From: an uncultured Eubacteriales bacterium
Lineage (GTDB): Bacteria; Bacillota; Clostridia; Oscillospirales; Oscillospiraceae
Assembly (NCBI GenBank): GCA_900319635.1
Contig: ONPF01000002.1
Span: forward strand, 111,109-175,108
Direction of reading: 5' to 3'
Length of the DNA: 64,000 nt
The position numbers and the translations under genes were made by a program. This document shows, in pieces, positions 9,637 through 18,434 of the stretch; position 1 is the stretch's first letter, and the number at the start of each line of letters is the position of its first letter. The notes beneath the pieces were generated by a model that was given only the letters and a program-made list of their open reading frames with translations, ran no database searches and was not told the DNA's origin.

Positions 9637-9750
9637 TATGCCATGATAAGGGATGCCCTGCGTGCCTGTGTTTTTGCAACATGATTACAGGTGCGGCGTG
9701 ATTCCCCGTCCATTTACTTGGATCCTTGAGAGACAGACAGGAGGGTGCTT

Positions 9751-10998
9751 GTGAAAGTAATTTTCCTTCGACTTTTGGCGAAGCTGTATTTATCCGTAAA
9801 AAAATTGCTCAAAACAGGCGTTCCGTTGATTTTTGTCCTGATTTTGTGCGTAGTCGTCTGGGCGGTGACTTATTTCACCACCCATAGCGCCATGATCAGG
9901 AAGGTCGGCGGCAGCTCGGAATATGACGAGGCCATGCGCTATATCGAAATCAAGAACGTGATTGACGAGCGCTATATCGACCCGGTAAACCGCGCCAGCA
10001 TGGCGGACTCCGCTGCGGCGGCGATGGTGGCCGGACTTGGCGATCCCTGGAGCTATTTTATGACCGCCGATGAATATCGGTCCTATCAGCTCTCCTCTGC
10101 CAATGACTATGCGGACATCGGCATGTCCATCGTGAAGGATGAGGCGAGCGGCGGCTTCCAGATCATCTCGGTCTATCCCGATTCCCCCGCGGCGAAGGCC
10201 GGCGTGATGACCGGCATGGTGATCACCGCGGTGGACGGGGAGAGTCTGAACGGCTATACCACCGACGCGGTTCGCACGCTGATCCGTTCCAAGCTCAACA
10301 CCAAGTTCGTGCTGGATTTCAGCAACAGCAGCCGTATTGAGGTCGACTGCTCCACCGTGAACGCTGAGTCCGTCACCTTCCGTCTGGAAAAGACCGGCGC
10401 CGCGTATATCCAGATCCACAACTTTGAGGCGGGCAGCGGCCAGGCGGCGGTGGACGCCATCGAGTATCTGCTGGGGCAGGGCGCCGTCTCTCTGGTGATC
10501 GATCTGCGGAACAATCCCGGCGGCCTTGCGTCTGAGACCGCGATATTGCTGGATTATCTTCTGCCCGCGGGGCGGCTGTTCTCCGTTGTGGATAAACAGG
10601 GGCCGGTCTCTGTGACGGAGTCGGATTCCATGAATCTGCAGATGCCCACCTGCGTGCTGATTAACTCCGGCACCTTCCGGGAGGCGGAGCTCTGCGCCGC
10701 CGTGTTGAAGGAGTGGGGCTGGGCAACCTTAATGGGCGAGCCCACCAGCGGCAACACCCGTACCCAGGAGACCATCCCGCTCTCAGACGGCAGCGCGATC
10801 CGGCTCTCCACCATGAGCTATCTCACGCCCAGCGGCGTGGATCTCTGCGCGGAGGGCGGCGTCGTCCCCGACTTTATCGTATATAACAGCGATGAATCCG
10901 CCACCGGCACTACCGAGGGCACCACAGGCGGCGAGGACGGAACCGCCAGTATTTCCAACGACGAGCAGCTGATGGCTGCGCTGAGACTTTTAAGTTGA
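9751..10998 (+). CDS. S41 (C-terminal processing peptidase) family protein lacking the catalytic Ser and Lys
   Basis: 415 residues. N-terminal TM segment about 23-43, PDZ domain about 115-195, S41 fold about 205-380 with VIDLRNNPGG. In active members the Ser lies in the middle of SASASE and the Lys follows 25 residues later. Here the aligned stretch is GTFREAE, placing Arg310 at the Ser position, and Asn335 (TSGNT) stands at the Lys position. The fold is otherwise complete (LSDGSAIRLS, TPSG). This predicts a pseudoprotease, perhaps a PDZ scaffold. GTG 9751 is chosen because AGGAGG lies 6 nt upstream. It follows the ftsEX/M23 cluster, where an active ctp gene is common in Firmicutes. Confidence 0.9.
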   Translation: MKVIFLRLLAKLYLSVKKLLKTGVPLIFVLILCVVVWAVTYFTTHSAMIRKVGGSSEYDEAMRYIEIKNVIDERYIDPVNRASMADSAAAAMVAGLGDPWSYFMTADEYRSYQLSSANDYADIGMSIVKDEASGGFQIISVYPDSPAAKAGVMTGMVITAVDGESLNGYTTDAVRTLIRSKLNTKFVLDFSNSSRIEVDCSTVNAESVTFRLEKTGAAYIQIHNFEAGSGQAAVDAIEYLLGQGAVSLVIDLRNNPGGLASETAILLDYLLPAGRLFSVVDKQGPVSVTESDSMNLQMPTCVLINSGTFREAELCAAVLKEWGWATLMGEPTSGNTRTQETIPLSDGSAIRLSTMSYLTPSGVDLCAEGGVVPDFIVYNSDESATGTTEGTTGGEDGTASISNDEQLMAALRLLS

Positions 10999-11023
10999 CA
11001 TTCCCACATCGGGTGGGTATAAT
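10995..11023 (+). promoter_or_regulatory. Consensus SigA promoter for greA-lysS
   Basis: Exact TTGACA (10995-11000), 17-bp spacer, exact TATAAT (11018-11023). The -35 box overlaps the stop codon of the preceding gene. Confidence 0.9.
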
Positions 11024-11080
11024 CAAAATCTGCTGAACGCAAAACAGCACTCTAAAATGGGGAAAAAGGAGACCTGCACT

Positions 11081-11569
11081 ATGGCCAACGTGAATAAATT
11101 CAAGATGAGTCAGGACCGTCTGGATGCTTTGAAGGAAGAGCTTCAGTATCTGGAAACGGTTCGGGAGAAGGAAGTTGCGGAGCTTATCAAAGAGGCGCGC
11201 AGCTTTGGCGACCTCTCGGAAAACAGCGAGTATGACGAGGCCAAGAGCGAGCAGGGCAAGCTCTATTCCAAGATCGCGGAGCTGAAGGTTCTCATCGAGA
11301 ACGCCGAGATCGTGGACAATATCGACCATGACGCCCCGAAGGACACCGTCACCCTCTCCAGTGTCGTGAAGGTGAGAGATGTGGAGGACGACTTTGAGGA
11401 GACTTATGAGATCGTCGGCTCCCAGGAGGCCAATCCCAAGGAGGGCCGCATTTCCGACGACTCCCCGGTGGGTCAGGGCCTGATCGGCCACCGCGCCGGC
11501 GAGACGGTGACGATCCATGCTCCCGTGGGCGACCTGGTGTTCGAGATCCAGTCTGTAGAGAACAAGTAA
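11081..11569 (+). CDS. greA: Transcription elongation factor GreA
   Basis: 162 residues. N-terminal antiparallel coiled coil with the acidic tip motif ARSFGDLSENSEYDEAK, which reaches into the RNA polymerase secondary channel and promotes cleavage of backtracked RNA. A C-terminal FKBP-like domain follows (SPVGQGLIGHRAGE). The ATG at 11081 has AAAGGAG 9 nt upstream; an in-frame ATG at 11057 lacks one. It forms an operon with lysS 15 bp downstream, a common Firmicute pair. Confidence 0.96.
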   Translation: MANVNKFKMSQDRLDALKEELQYLETVREKEVAELIKEARSFGDLSENSEYDEAKSEQGKLYSKIAELKVLIENAEIVDNIDHDAPKDTVTLSSVVKVRDVEDDFEETYEIVGSQEANPKEGRISDDSPVGQGLIGHRAGETVTIHAPVGDLVFEIQSVENK

Positions 11570-11584
11570 GACCGGAGGAACAGC

Positions 11585-13585
11585 ATGAACGAAAATCAGA
11601 ACCGCAATCCCGAAAGCTCCCAAGAGCTCAGCGAGATCCTGCAGGTGCGCCGGGATAAGCTTGCTGCCCTCCAGCAGGCGGGGAAGGATCCCTTTACCAT
11701 CACCAAGTTTGATGTGAGCCATCACAGCGTGGATGTGACTGCGAACTTTGAGACCCTGGAGAATCAGACTGTCCGCATCGCCGGGCGCATGATGGTCAAG
11801 CGCGTGATGGGCAAGGCTTCATTCTTCAAGATCCAGGACAGGGAAGGCCTGCTGCAGTGCTATGCGGCCCGCGATTCTCTGGGCGAGGAGAATTATGCCG
11901 AGTTCAAGAAGATGGACATCGGCGATATTCTGGGTATTGAGGGCTTTGTGTTCAAAACCAAAACCGGGGAAGTGACGGTTCACGCCAAGCGCGTGACCCT
12001 GCTTTCCAAATCCCTCAAGCCTCTGCCGGAGAAGTTCCACGGCCTGACGGATGTGGACGCCCGCTATCGCCGCCGTTACCTGGATCTGATCGTCAATCCC
12101 GAGGTGCGCAGCACCTTTATCAAGCGCTCCCAGATCATCAGCGAGATCCGCCGCTTCCTGGACGCCAAGGGCTTCATGGAAGTGGAGACGCCCATGCTGG
12201 TCACCAACGCCGGCGGCGCTGCCGCCCGGCCTTTTGAGACCCACTATAACGCGCTGGACGAGGATGTACGCCTGCGCATTTCGCTGGAGCTTTATCTGAA
12301 GCGTCTGATCGTGGGCGGCCTGGAGAAGGTTTACGAGATCGGCCGCGTGTTCCGCAACGAGGGGCTGGACACCCGTCACAACCCGGAGTTTACCCTGATG
12401 GAGCTGTATCAGGCCTACACCGATTATAACGGCATGATGGACCTGACGGAGGAGATGTTCCGCCACCTGGCGCAGGTGGTTTGCGGCAGCACCACCATCC
12501 GCTACCAGGGCACCGAGATCGACCTGGGCAAGCCCTTTGAACGGCTGACCATGACCGACGCCATCAAGCGCTACGCCGGGGTGGATTTTGATCAGATCAA
12601 GACCGAGGAAGAGGCCAAGGCCCTGGCCCGGCAGCATGAGATCGCCTATGAGGAGCGCCATAAGAGGGGCGACATCATCAATCTCTTCTTTGAGACCTAT
12701 TGTGAGGAGAAGCTGATCCAGCCGGTGTTCATCATGGATCACCCCATTGAGATCAGTCCCCTGACCAAGAAAAAGCCCTCCGATCCCAGCAAGGTGGAGC
12801 GCTTTGAGCTGTTCATCTACGGCCGCGAGATGTGCAACGCCTACAGTGAGCTGAATGACCCCATCGACCAGCGGGAGCGCTTTGCGGCGCAGGACGCCCT
12901 GGCCGCGGCCGGCGACGCCGAGGCCAATCACACGGACGAGGATTTTCTGAACGCGCTGGAGATCGGCATGCCCCCCACGGGCGGCATCGGCTACGGCATT
13001 GACCGCCTGGTCATGCTGCTGACAGACTCCGCGTCCATCCGCGACGTGCTGCTTTTCCCGACCATGAAGCCTGAAAAGCAGGAGAAGAAGGAAGAAAAGG
13101 CGGAGGAAAAGCCCGCAGATTCCGAGTGCGCCTGCTTTACCTGCCCCTCGCAGGAAGCCTGCAAGGCGGCGCAGGAAGCCGAGAAAGCAGCGCCTGTTGA
13201 AGAAAAAATCGACTTCTCCAAGGTTGTAATCGAGCCTTTGTTCCAGGATCAGGTGGATTTTGAGACCTTCTCCAGATCCGATTTCCGTGCGGTGAAGGTT
13301 CTGGCCTGCGAGGCGGTGAAGAAGTCCAAGAAACTTTTGAAGTTCACTCTGGACGACGGCAGCGATACGCCACGCACCATTCTCTCCGGCATCCACGCCT
13401 ACTATGAGCCGGAGGAGCTGGTGGGCAAGACCTGCATCGCCATTACGAATCTGCCCCCCAGGAAGATGATGGGCATTGATTCCTGCGGTATGCTCCTGAG
13501 TGCCGTTCACAAGGAAGGCGAGGAAGAAAAACTCCACCTTCTGATGGTGGATCCTCACATCCCCGCCGGCGCGAAGCTGTACTGA
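11585..13585 (+). CDS. lysS: Class II lysyl-tRNA synthetase with C-terminal tRNA-binding domain
   Basis: 666 residues against about 490-500 for ordinary LysS. Residues 1-495 form the enzyme: OB anticodon-binding domain, motif 2 [18 protein letters not shown], motif 3 [14 protein letters not shown] charged linker (about 497-540) holds a Cys cluster, [12 protein letters not shown]. Residues 541-666 are an EMAP-II/MetG-type tRNA-binding domain ([11 protein letters not shown], then [13 protein letters not shown]). The enzyme charges tRNA-Lys; the added domain probably raises tRNA affinity. No T-box is visible in the short leader. GGAGG precedes the ATG. Confidence 0.96.
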   Translation: MNENQNRNPESSQELSEILQVRRDKLAALQQAGKDPFTITKFDVSHHSVDVTANFETLENQTVRIAGRMMVKRVMGKASFFKIQDREGLLQCYAARDSLGEENYAEFKKMDIGDILGIEGFVFKTKTGEVTVHAKRVTLLSKSLKPLPEKFHGLTDVDARYRRRYLDLIVNPEVRSTFIKRSQIISEIRRFLDAKGFMEVETPMLVTNAGGAAARPFETHYNALDEDVRLRISLELYLKRLIVGGLEKVYEIGRVFRNEGLDTRHNPEFTLMELYQAYTDYNGMMDLTEEMFRHLAQVVCGSTTIRYQGTEIDLGKPFERLTMTDAIKRYAGVDFDQIKTEEEAKALARQHEIAYEERHKRGDIINLFFETYCEEKLIQPVFIMDHPIEISPLTKKKPSDPSKVERFELFIYGREMCNAYSELNDPIDQRERFAAQDALAAAGDAEANHTDEDFLNALEIGMPPTGGIGYGIDRLVMLLTDSASIRDVLLFPTMKPEKQEKKEEKAEEKPADSECACFTCPSQEACKAAQEAEKAAPVEEKIDFSKVVIEPLFQDQVDFETFSRSDFRAVKVLACEAVKKSKKLLKFTLDDGSDTPRTILSGIHAYYEPEELVGKTCIAITNLPPRKMMGIDSCGMLLSAVHKEGEEEKLHLLMVDPHIPAGAKLY

Positions 13586-13596
13586 GGCGCAGCTGC

Positions 13597-13650
13597 TGAA
13601 AAAACACACCCGGCAGTCCGCAATCGCGGACTGCCGGGTGTGTTTTGGGT
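13597..13650. terminator. Bidirectional terminator between convergent genes
   Basis: A perfect 21-bp stem (13601-13621 / 13626-13646) with a 4-nt loop, A-rich on the left and T-rich on the right. It separates lysS (+) from the minus-strand membrane gene. Confidence 0.9.
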
Positions 13651-13658
13651 TTTCCGGA

Positions 13659-14732
13659 TCAGAATGTGAGCTCGTAATAATAAAAATGATCGACGATCGG
13701 TTCGACATAATAGGTGTTGTCTCCACGGGGATTCTGCCAGGACTCTTCCCATACATAGCCATTCCCCGATTTCCGCAGCTCCTGTTTGGACGATGATGCC
13801 GGGCAAAGTGCGGAAAGATCGTCAGACTCCGAATAGTAAAAGCCCCAATAGGAGGTTTCGGAGCCAAAGCCGCTTCCCCCACAGGAAAAGTCTATATAAG
13901 TGTCGTTTGTTCTGATTTGCTCGATGATCGGCTGATTTTTGAGGATGTCATCATCACGTTTTTCAATATAACGCAGCAGCAGCCCTTCATGCTTCCTGAC
14001 ATATCGGATGATCCGTTCTTTTTCGGTAAGGTACTCCGGGTAGTAATTCGTTATTTCGTAAATCATCCCGTTCATGGAGAGGTGTTCGCTGTCCTGCCAG
14101 GAGAGACTTACAAATTCTCCCCAGGGACCGGAACGGAGCTCTGTTTGCGACTTCCGAAAATCGAAGGAGCCTATGGAAAAGCTGCCGTCCAGTCTATATA
14201 CCGTCAGGATCGTAGCGCCGCCCAACGCGCCCTGATCGTCGTCGATCACTTCGGCGCAGTATCTCATATCCGGAGAGACTTCACGGGCAATCACTGTTCT
14301 TGCTCCGAAATCGCTCAGCATGATAAAGAGGAATATGGGGAGGACAAGAATGCCCGAAAGAGTGTAAAACGTTGCCGTTAGCGCGGTGTTTTTGACATAT
14401 ACCGCAACAAGGATCGCTGTCATCACAAACCAAAGGGCCATCAGGAGCATTGCCGCTTGATTGTCTGCCCGAAAAATAAACAGCAAGGTGTTGATTTGAT
14501 TCAGAAGCAGACTGACTGAAAGAAAGACCGATGAGGTTTTTCCGATTCCCTTTTCTTTGCGGGTTATCAATAGAATCCCGATCCCAAGGTAAAGGACGGA
14601 GGTAGCTGTTGCATAAACGATCCCATTCTTTACGGTAAAGGAATAGTGCAGGAGCTTTGCAAGAATACAGATGGACGGGAACAGAAGTGTAAGGAGCAGG
14701 AGAATCAGGACGAAGAGATTATTGCGTCTCAC
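13659..14732 (-). CDS. Unknown membrane protein encoded with an ECF sigma/anti-sigma pair
   Basis: 357 residues. Five hydrophobic segments lie in the first 150 residues (LFVLILLLLTLLFPSICILA first). A soluble part of about 200 residues rich in Tyr, Asp and Ser follows; it contains a Gly-rich CGGSGFGS stretch and ends YYYELTF. I do not recognise the family. It is the last gene of a minus-strand operon (sigma, anti-sigma, this gene) with gaps of 3-4 nt, so it may take part in sensing or be a target of the sigma factor. Base composition is lower in G+C than its neighbours, which hints at a different history. Confidence 0.7.
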   Translation of the reverse strand: MRRNNLFVLILLLLTLLFPSICILAKLLHYSFTVKNGIVYATATSVLYLGIGILLITRKEKGIGKTSSVFLSVSLLLNQINTLLFIFRADNQAAMLLMALWFVMTAILVAVYVKNTALTATFYTLSGILVLPIFLFIMLSDFGARTVIAREVSPDMRYCAEVIDDDQGALGGATILTVYRLDGSFSIGSFDFRKSQTELRSGPWGEFVSLSWQDSEHLSMNGMIYEITNYYPEYLTEKERIIRYVRKHEGLLLRYIEKRDDDILKNQPIIEQIRTNDTYIDFSCGGSGFGSETSYWGFYYSESDDLSALCPASSSKQELRKSGNGYVWEESWQNPRGDNTYYVEPIVDHFYYYELTF

Positions 14733-14735
14733 TGC

Positions 14736-15341
14736 TTACTCCTTCCCGAGCAGCAGGGCGTAGCGGTCGGAAAAGAGCTTGGAGGCAACGCAAAGTGCGA
14801 CGACGAGGACACAGCCAAGAATCAAAAGGCCGGTTGACAGAGCGCTCCCGTTAAACAGATTAAGCAAGGTGCTCCGATAGTGAAAGATCGCCCAGACATA
14901 ACCGAGGAGGATAAAAGCAGCTGTGACGAGAAGGGAACAGGCGGAGAAGACCTTTTTGCTCGGGTACAGACGGATGAAATACCAGTTGGCAAGAGACAGC
15001 AGGAAGCCCGCCACTGGGACGATGATGGCAAGCGCCCACAGACCGTTTGTGACGCCCTCCGGCGAAGCGGCTTCCCTGGCCACGCCGAACACCAACAGGG
15101 CAAAAGAAACATACAGCAAAACAGATTGCAGCAGGGAAGCCTTCCAGCTGTTGATGCGCGGAAAGGCCGCTTCCTTTGCGCCGGTTTCCTTCGTCACCGG
15201 GGCTTCGGCGTTCATCTCCGCAAGGGCTTTTCGGCAGACTTCACAGCCCTTCAGATGCTCTTCCACAAGTGTCTTGCTCTCGTCAGAGCAGCACCCGTCC
15301 GTATAGAGCAGCATCAGATCCTGAATAACATCGCAGTTCAT
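14736..15341 (-). CDS. Zinc-finger anti-sigma factor (zf-HC2) with four TM segments
   Basis: 201 residues. N-terminal HC2-type zinc finger: MNCDVIQDLM, then EEHLKGCEVCRKAL, the HxxxCxxC of anti-sigma factors. About four hydrophobic segments follow between residues 65 and 195. It should hold the ECF sigma factor encoded 4 bp upstream at the membrane until a signal arrives. No RIP-protease site is obvious. Confidence 0.85.
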   Translation of the reverse strand: MNCDVIQDLMLLYTDGCCSDESKTLVEEHLKGCEVCRKALAEMNAEAPVTKETGAKEAAFPRINSWKASLLQSVLLYVSFALLVFGVAREAASPEGVTNGLWALAIIVPVAGFLLSLANWYFIRLYPSKKVFSACSLLVTAAFILLGYVWAIFHYRSTLLNLFNGSALSTGLLILGCVLVVALCVASKLFSDRYALLLGKE

Positions 15342-15345
15342 AACA

Positions 15346-15819
15346 TTACCTCAACTTTTCTTTCAGTTTTTTCCTTGCGCGGAAGAATGTGACCCGTGTC
15401 CAGCTTTCGCTTTTCCCGAAAAGTGTACTGATTTCCTTTAGGGAAAGATTGGCAAATACATGGAGCAGAAAAACCTCCTTGTAAGGCTCCTCCAGCTCGT
15501 GCAGCCGAGAGAAGGCTTCCGCTGACAGCTCCTTTCGGATCAGGGACTCGGCCAGATCCGGCGTATCGGATACAAGCTCCTCGTCAAGCTCCTCGGTTTT
15601 CCTGCTCGCGTTATACCAGGCGTAGTAGCTGTTCTTCGCGATCTGGCACAGCCACACCGGCGCCTTATCCCGATCCCGAAGCTGCGAGAGATTCATATAG
15701 GCCCGGAAAAAGGTCTCCTGGGTCAGCTCCTCCGCCAGAGAGGGATCCCTGCAAAGCTTCGTCAGATATTTCAGGATAAACGCGTAGTTTTCGGAAAACA
15801 GCTCCTCAAAATCCGCCAC
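15346..15819 (-). CDS. ECF-subfamily RNA polymerase sigma factor
   Basis: 157 residues with only regions 2 and 4, the ECF layout. Region 2 carries DPSLAEELTQETFFRAYMNL. Region 4 carries LSLKEISTLFGKSESWTRVTFFRARKKLKE, a helix-turn-helix. It is the first gene of a three-gene minus-strand operon. On the minus strand a GTAACGTTTT block (15859-15868), resembling an ECF -35 element, lies about 40 nt before the start codon and could mark autoregulation; I could not identify a matching -10. Confidence 0.93.
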   Translation of the reverse strand: MADFEELFSENYAFILKYLTKLCRDPSLAEELTQETFFRAYMNLSQLRDRDKAPVWLCQIAKNSYYAWYNASRKTEELDEELVSDTPDLAESLIRKELSAEAFSRLHELEEPYKEVFLLHVFANLSLKEISTLFGKSESWTRVTFFRARKKLKEKLR

Positions 15820-15891
15820 ATTCTCACCGCCTTTCGTCTATTGGATCAGAAAAGAAGAAAAACGTTACAAAGAAATAATACAAAAAGATTA

Positions 15892-15919
15892 TTGCCTTTT
15901 CAACAGACAGGGATATATT
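15892..15919 (+). promoter_or_regulatory. Candidate SigA promoter for the YdcF gene
   Basis: TTGCCT (15892-15897), 16-bp spacer, TATATT (15914-15919). It lies in the divergent gap with the sigma-factor operon. Confidence 0.5.
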
Positions 15920-15994
15920 TTTCTCCGGCTCTCGCACTTGCGGGCAGGAGCATGATGTGCTACATTTATCGTATCAAGGATCGGGGGGCTGGCT

Positions 15995-17011
15995 ATGGGT
16001 GAGAAAAACAGAAAAAGCGGGGGCAGGCTTCTATCCGCGCTGCTGATCCTGTGCCTCCTTGGACTTCTCGCATTTCTGATCGTCCTGCGTCTGAAGCAGG
16101 GAGAAGAAAGCCAAAGTCCTGCGCCTGCAGCAGTTACCGAGGAGCCGCAGGCGGAAATCGTGCAGCCTCCAGCGACGGCCGTCGCGGCTCCGCAGCAGCC
16201 GGAACCGGAGCCCACCGCGGCGCCCACGCCGCTCCCCACGGCGGATCCTGCGCTGTACCGCCCTATCGTGTACGACGCCCGGAGCTATGAGCTGGTGTCC
16301 GACATGGTGTTCGCCTACCGGCATCAGGTGCAGAACCGCTCCGCCCTCATCGCTGCGGACGTGGAGGAGCTGAAAGCCCACGATCTGCGACTGGGCGAGG
16401 CCTGGGGCGATATTATGGATTACTGGGACTACGCCAACAGCCGCATGGAGATCAATCTCGACCGGCTGCCGAAGGATTTGCCAACGGATGACAGCCTCTG
16501 TATCGTGGTGCTGGGCTTCCAGCTCAATGAGGACGGCTCCATGGCGCCGGAGCTGCTGGGCCGCTGTGCGCTTGCGCTGCAGGCGGCGGAGCAGTATCCA
16601 AACGCCTATCTGCTCTGTACCGGCGGCGGCACCGCCCGCCAGCACCCCGAGATCACAGAGGCGGGCGCCATGGCCGACTGGTTTCGGGGCAGGGGAGTTG
16701 AGGAGAGCCGGCTCATTGTGGAGGATCGCTCCACAACCACGGAGGAAAACGCCTTGAACGCCCTGGGGATCCTGACGCGGCAGTACCCCCAGATCCGAAG
16801 CCTTGCCATCGTCACCAGCGACTATCATCTGCCGCTGAGCTGTCTGATGTTCACCGAGACGGCGCTGCTGTATCGCTGCGACTACGGCTATATGCCCTAC
16901 ACGGTGGACGCCAATCTGGGCCTGCAGGGCTATGGGCTGAATGAATACAAGAATCCCGATGAGCAGGCGAAATACGTCTGGTTTGTGGCGAATCCGGATC
17001 AACGGCGTTGA
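15995..17011 (+). CDS. YdcF/ElyC-like DUF218 membrane protein
   Basis: 338 residues. TM segment about 11-31, an Ala/Pro/Glu-rich linker to about residue 85, then a helical stretch and a DUF218 domain (about 165-320): CIVVLGFQLNEDGS, CTGGGTARQHPEI, EDRSTTTEENA, IVTSDYHLP. These Gly-rich and acidic motifs mark the YdcF/SanA/ElyC family, which is linked to envelope lipid-carrier metabolism in E. coli; the exact reaction is unknown. The active domain should lie outside the membrane. Confidence 0.85.
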   Translation: MGEKNRKSGGRLLSALLILCLLGLLAFLIVLRLKQGEESQSPAPAAVTEEPQAEIVQPPATAVAAPQQPEPEPTAAPTPLPTADPALYRPIVYDARSYELVSDMVFAYRHQVQNRSALIAADVEELKAHDLRLGEAWGDIMDYWDYANSRMEINLDRLPKDLPTDDSLCIVVLGFQLNEDGSMAPELLGRCALALQAAEQYPNAYLLCTGGGTARQHPEITEAGAMADWFRGRGVEESRLIVEDRSTTTEENALNALGILTRQYPQIRSLAIVTSDYHLPLSCLMFTETALLYRCDYGYMPYTVDANLGLQGYGLNEYKNPDEQAKYVWFVANPDQRR

Positions 17012-17033
17012 TTGTACAAAAGGAGAATATGTA

Positions 17034-17387
17034 ATGCAATTTATCTGCTATCCCAAATGCAGCACCTGCCGGAAGGCGCAGAGCTGGCTGGACGAAAGAG
17101 AGATCCCCTATACGCTGCGTCTGATCCGGGAGGAGAATCCCACCGCGGAGGAGCTGCGGCGCTGGCAGCAGCTGAGCGGCCTGCCGCTAAGACGCTTTTT
17201 CAACACCAGCGGGCTCCAGTACAAGGCGCTGCAGCTCAAAGAAAAGCTGCCCGCCATGAGCGAAGAGGAGCAGCTTGCGCTGCTGGCCACCGACGGGATG
17301 CTGGTAAAGCGGCCGCTGCTGGTGGGGGAGGACTTTGTCCTTGTCGGCTTCCGGGAGGCGGACTATGCGGAGAGGCTGAAACCATGA
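17034..17387 (+). CDS. ArsC/Spx-family thioredoxin-fold protein
   Basis: 117 residues. The start MQFICYPKCSTCRKA carries a CxxC motif (Cys9 and Cys12) on a thioredoxin fold; LRRFFNTSGLQYKAL and a KRPLLVGEDFVLVGF strand follow. This is the ArsC-like/YffB/Spx group. Lack of further Spx features and linkage to a metabolic-type HD protein point to a redox enzyme rather than a transcription factor. AGGAG precedes the ATG at 17034. The stop overlaps the next start (ATGA). Confidence 0.85.
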   Translation: MQFICYPKCSTCRKAQSWLDEREIPYTLRLIREENPTAEELRRWQQLSGLPLRRFFNTSGLQYKALQLKEKLPAMSEEEQLALLATDGMLVKRPLLVGEDFVLVGFREADYAERLKP

Positions 17388-18373
17388 GCCTGGAAAGAAT
17401 CTACGCCAAAACTGTCCCGCCCGTGCTCAGGGAGCTTAGCCTCACTCCCCAAATGCTGCGGCTCCGTGATGTTGGGATGAACTGCGGCTGTGAGTACACG
17501 TCCTTTCGGCTTTTTCGGAAGCTGAAGCCCTACTCCCGCTGGGAGCACAGCGTGGGCACGACTCGCATCGTCTGGCATTTTACCGGGGATCTCACCCAGG
17601 CTGCCGCCGCGCTTTTCCACGACATCGCAACGCCAACCTTTGCTCACTCCGTTGACTTCCTTCACGGAGATTCCCTGCGCCAGGAGAGCACGGAGGCGGG
17701 AACGGAAGAGATCATTTGCTCTTCTTCGGAGATTTGCCGGATTCTGGCCGGAGCGGGCCTCAGGACGGAGGATGTGCTGGATTACCACCGCTATCCCATC
17801 GCGGACAATGATTCGCCCCACCTTTCCGCCGACAGGCTGGAGTACACCATGGGAAATCTGTTCCACTACGGGCTCCGTCCGGCCTTCGTGCTGCGGCAGT
17901 ATTATTTGGATCTCACTGTTGCGGAAAACGAGGACGGCGCGCCGGAGCTTGCCTTCCGGGATCTGCTCACGGCCATTTCCTTCGGCTTTGACGCGCTGAA
18001 ATGCTCTCGGATCTACGTCTCGCCCCAGGATCGCTACGCCATGCAGATGCTCGCGGAGCTTTTGGGGCGGGCGCTGAAACGGGGCGTTCTGCAGGAGAGC
18101 GACCTGATGGGCACCGAGCCAAAGCTCATTGGGAAGCTGCGGGCCGACCCGGAGAGCAGGGAAGCGTGGAAGCGCTTTCGCGCCCTGAAAACCATGGTGA
18201 CGGAGGAGGAAGAAGCGCCGCTGGCGCTGCGGCGGGTCATACCCGCAAAGAAGCGCTGCATCGATCCGCTGATTGCCGGGAAGGGCCGTCTCTCCCAAGT
18301 GAGCCCGGAATTCCGGACAGAGCTGCAGGGTTTTCTGGCGGAAGATCAACAGAACTGGCTCTGCGCAAAGTAA
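17384..18373 (+). CDS. HD-domain phosphohydrolase-like protein
   Basis: 329 residues. Metal-binding pattern of the HD superfamily: RWEHSVGT, then ALFHDIATPTFAHS, and later DNDSPHLSADRLEYT, as in deoxyguanosine-triphosphatase-like proteins. The C-terminal 100 residues are charged and without a recognised domain. It is translationally coupled (ATGA overlap) to the ArsC-like gene. A nucleotide phosphohydrolase role is inference from the family. Confidence 0.8.
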   Translation: MSLERIYAKTVPPVLRELSLTPQMLRLRDVGMNCGCEYTSFRLFRKLKPYSRWEHSVGTTRIVWHFTGDLTQAAAALFHDIATPTFAHSVDFLHGDSLRQESTEAGTEEIICSSSEICRILAGAGLRTEDVLDYHRYPIADNDSPHLSADRLEYTMGNLFHYGLRPAFVLRQYYLDLTVAENEDGAPELAFRDLLTAISFGFDALKCSRIYVSPQDRYAMQMLAELLGRALKRGVLQESDLMGTEPKLIGKLRADPESREAWKRFRALKTMVTEEEEAPLALRRVIPAKKRCIDPLIAGKGRLSQVSPEFRTELQGFLAEDQQNWLCAK

Positions 18374-18386
18374 TATAAGAATAGTT

Positions 18387-18424
18387 CAGCCGGGCGAAAA
18401 CCTTCGCCCGGCTGTGCTGTTTTG
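18387..18424. terminator. Terminator between convergent genes
   Basis: A 12-bp stem (18387-18398 / 18403-18414) with an AACC loop, followed by TGCTGTTTTG. It lies between the HD gene (+) and the DUF1002 gene (-). Confidence 0.6.
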
Positions 18425-18434
18425 TGAAGTTGTT

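Noticed and set aside
11024-11080. A T-box or other riboswitch upstream of greA-lysS
   Set aside because: The leader is under 60 nt and has no terminator or T-box sequence.
11819-13882. A 687-codon minus-strand open frame
   Set aside because: Antisense to lysS and running through the bidirectional terminator; no recognisable domain.
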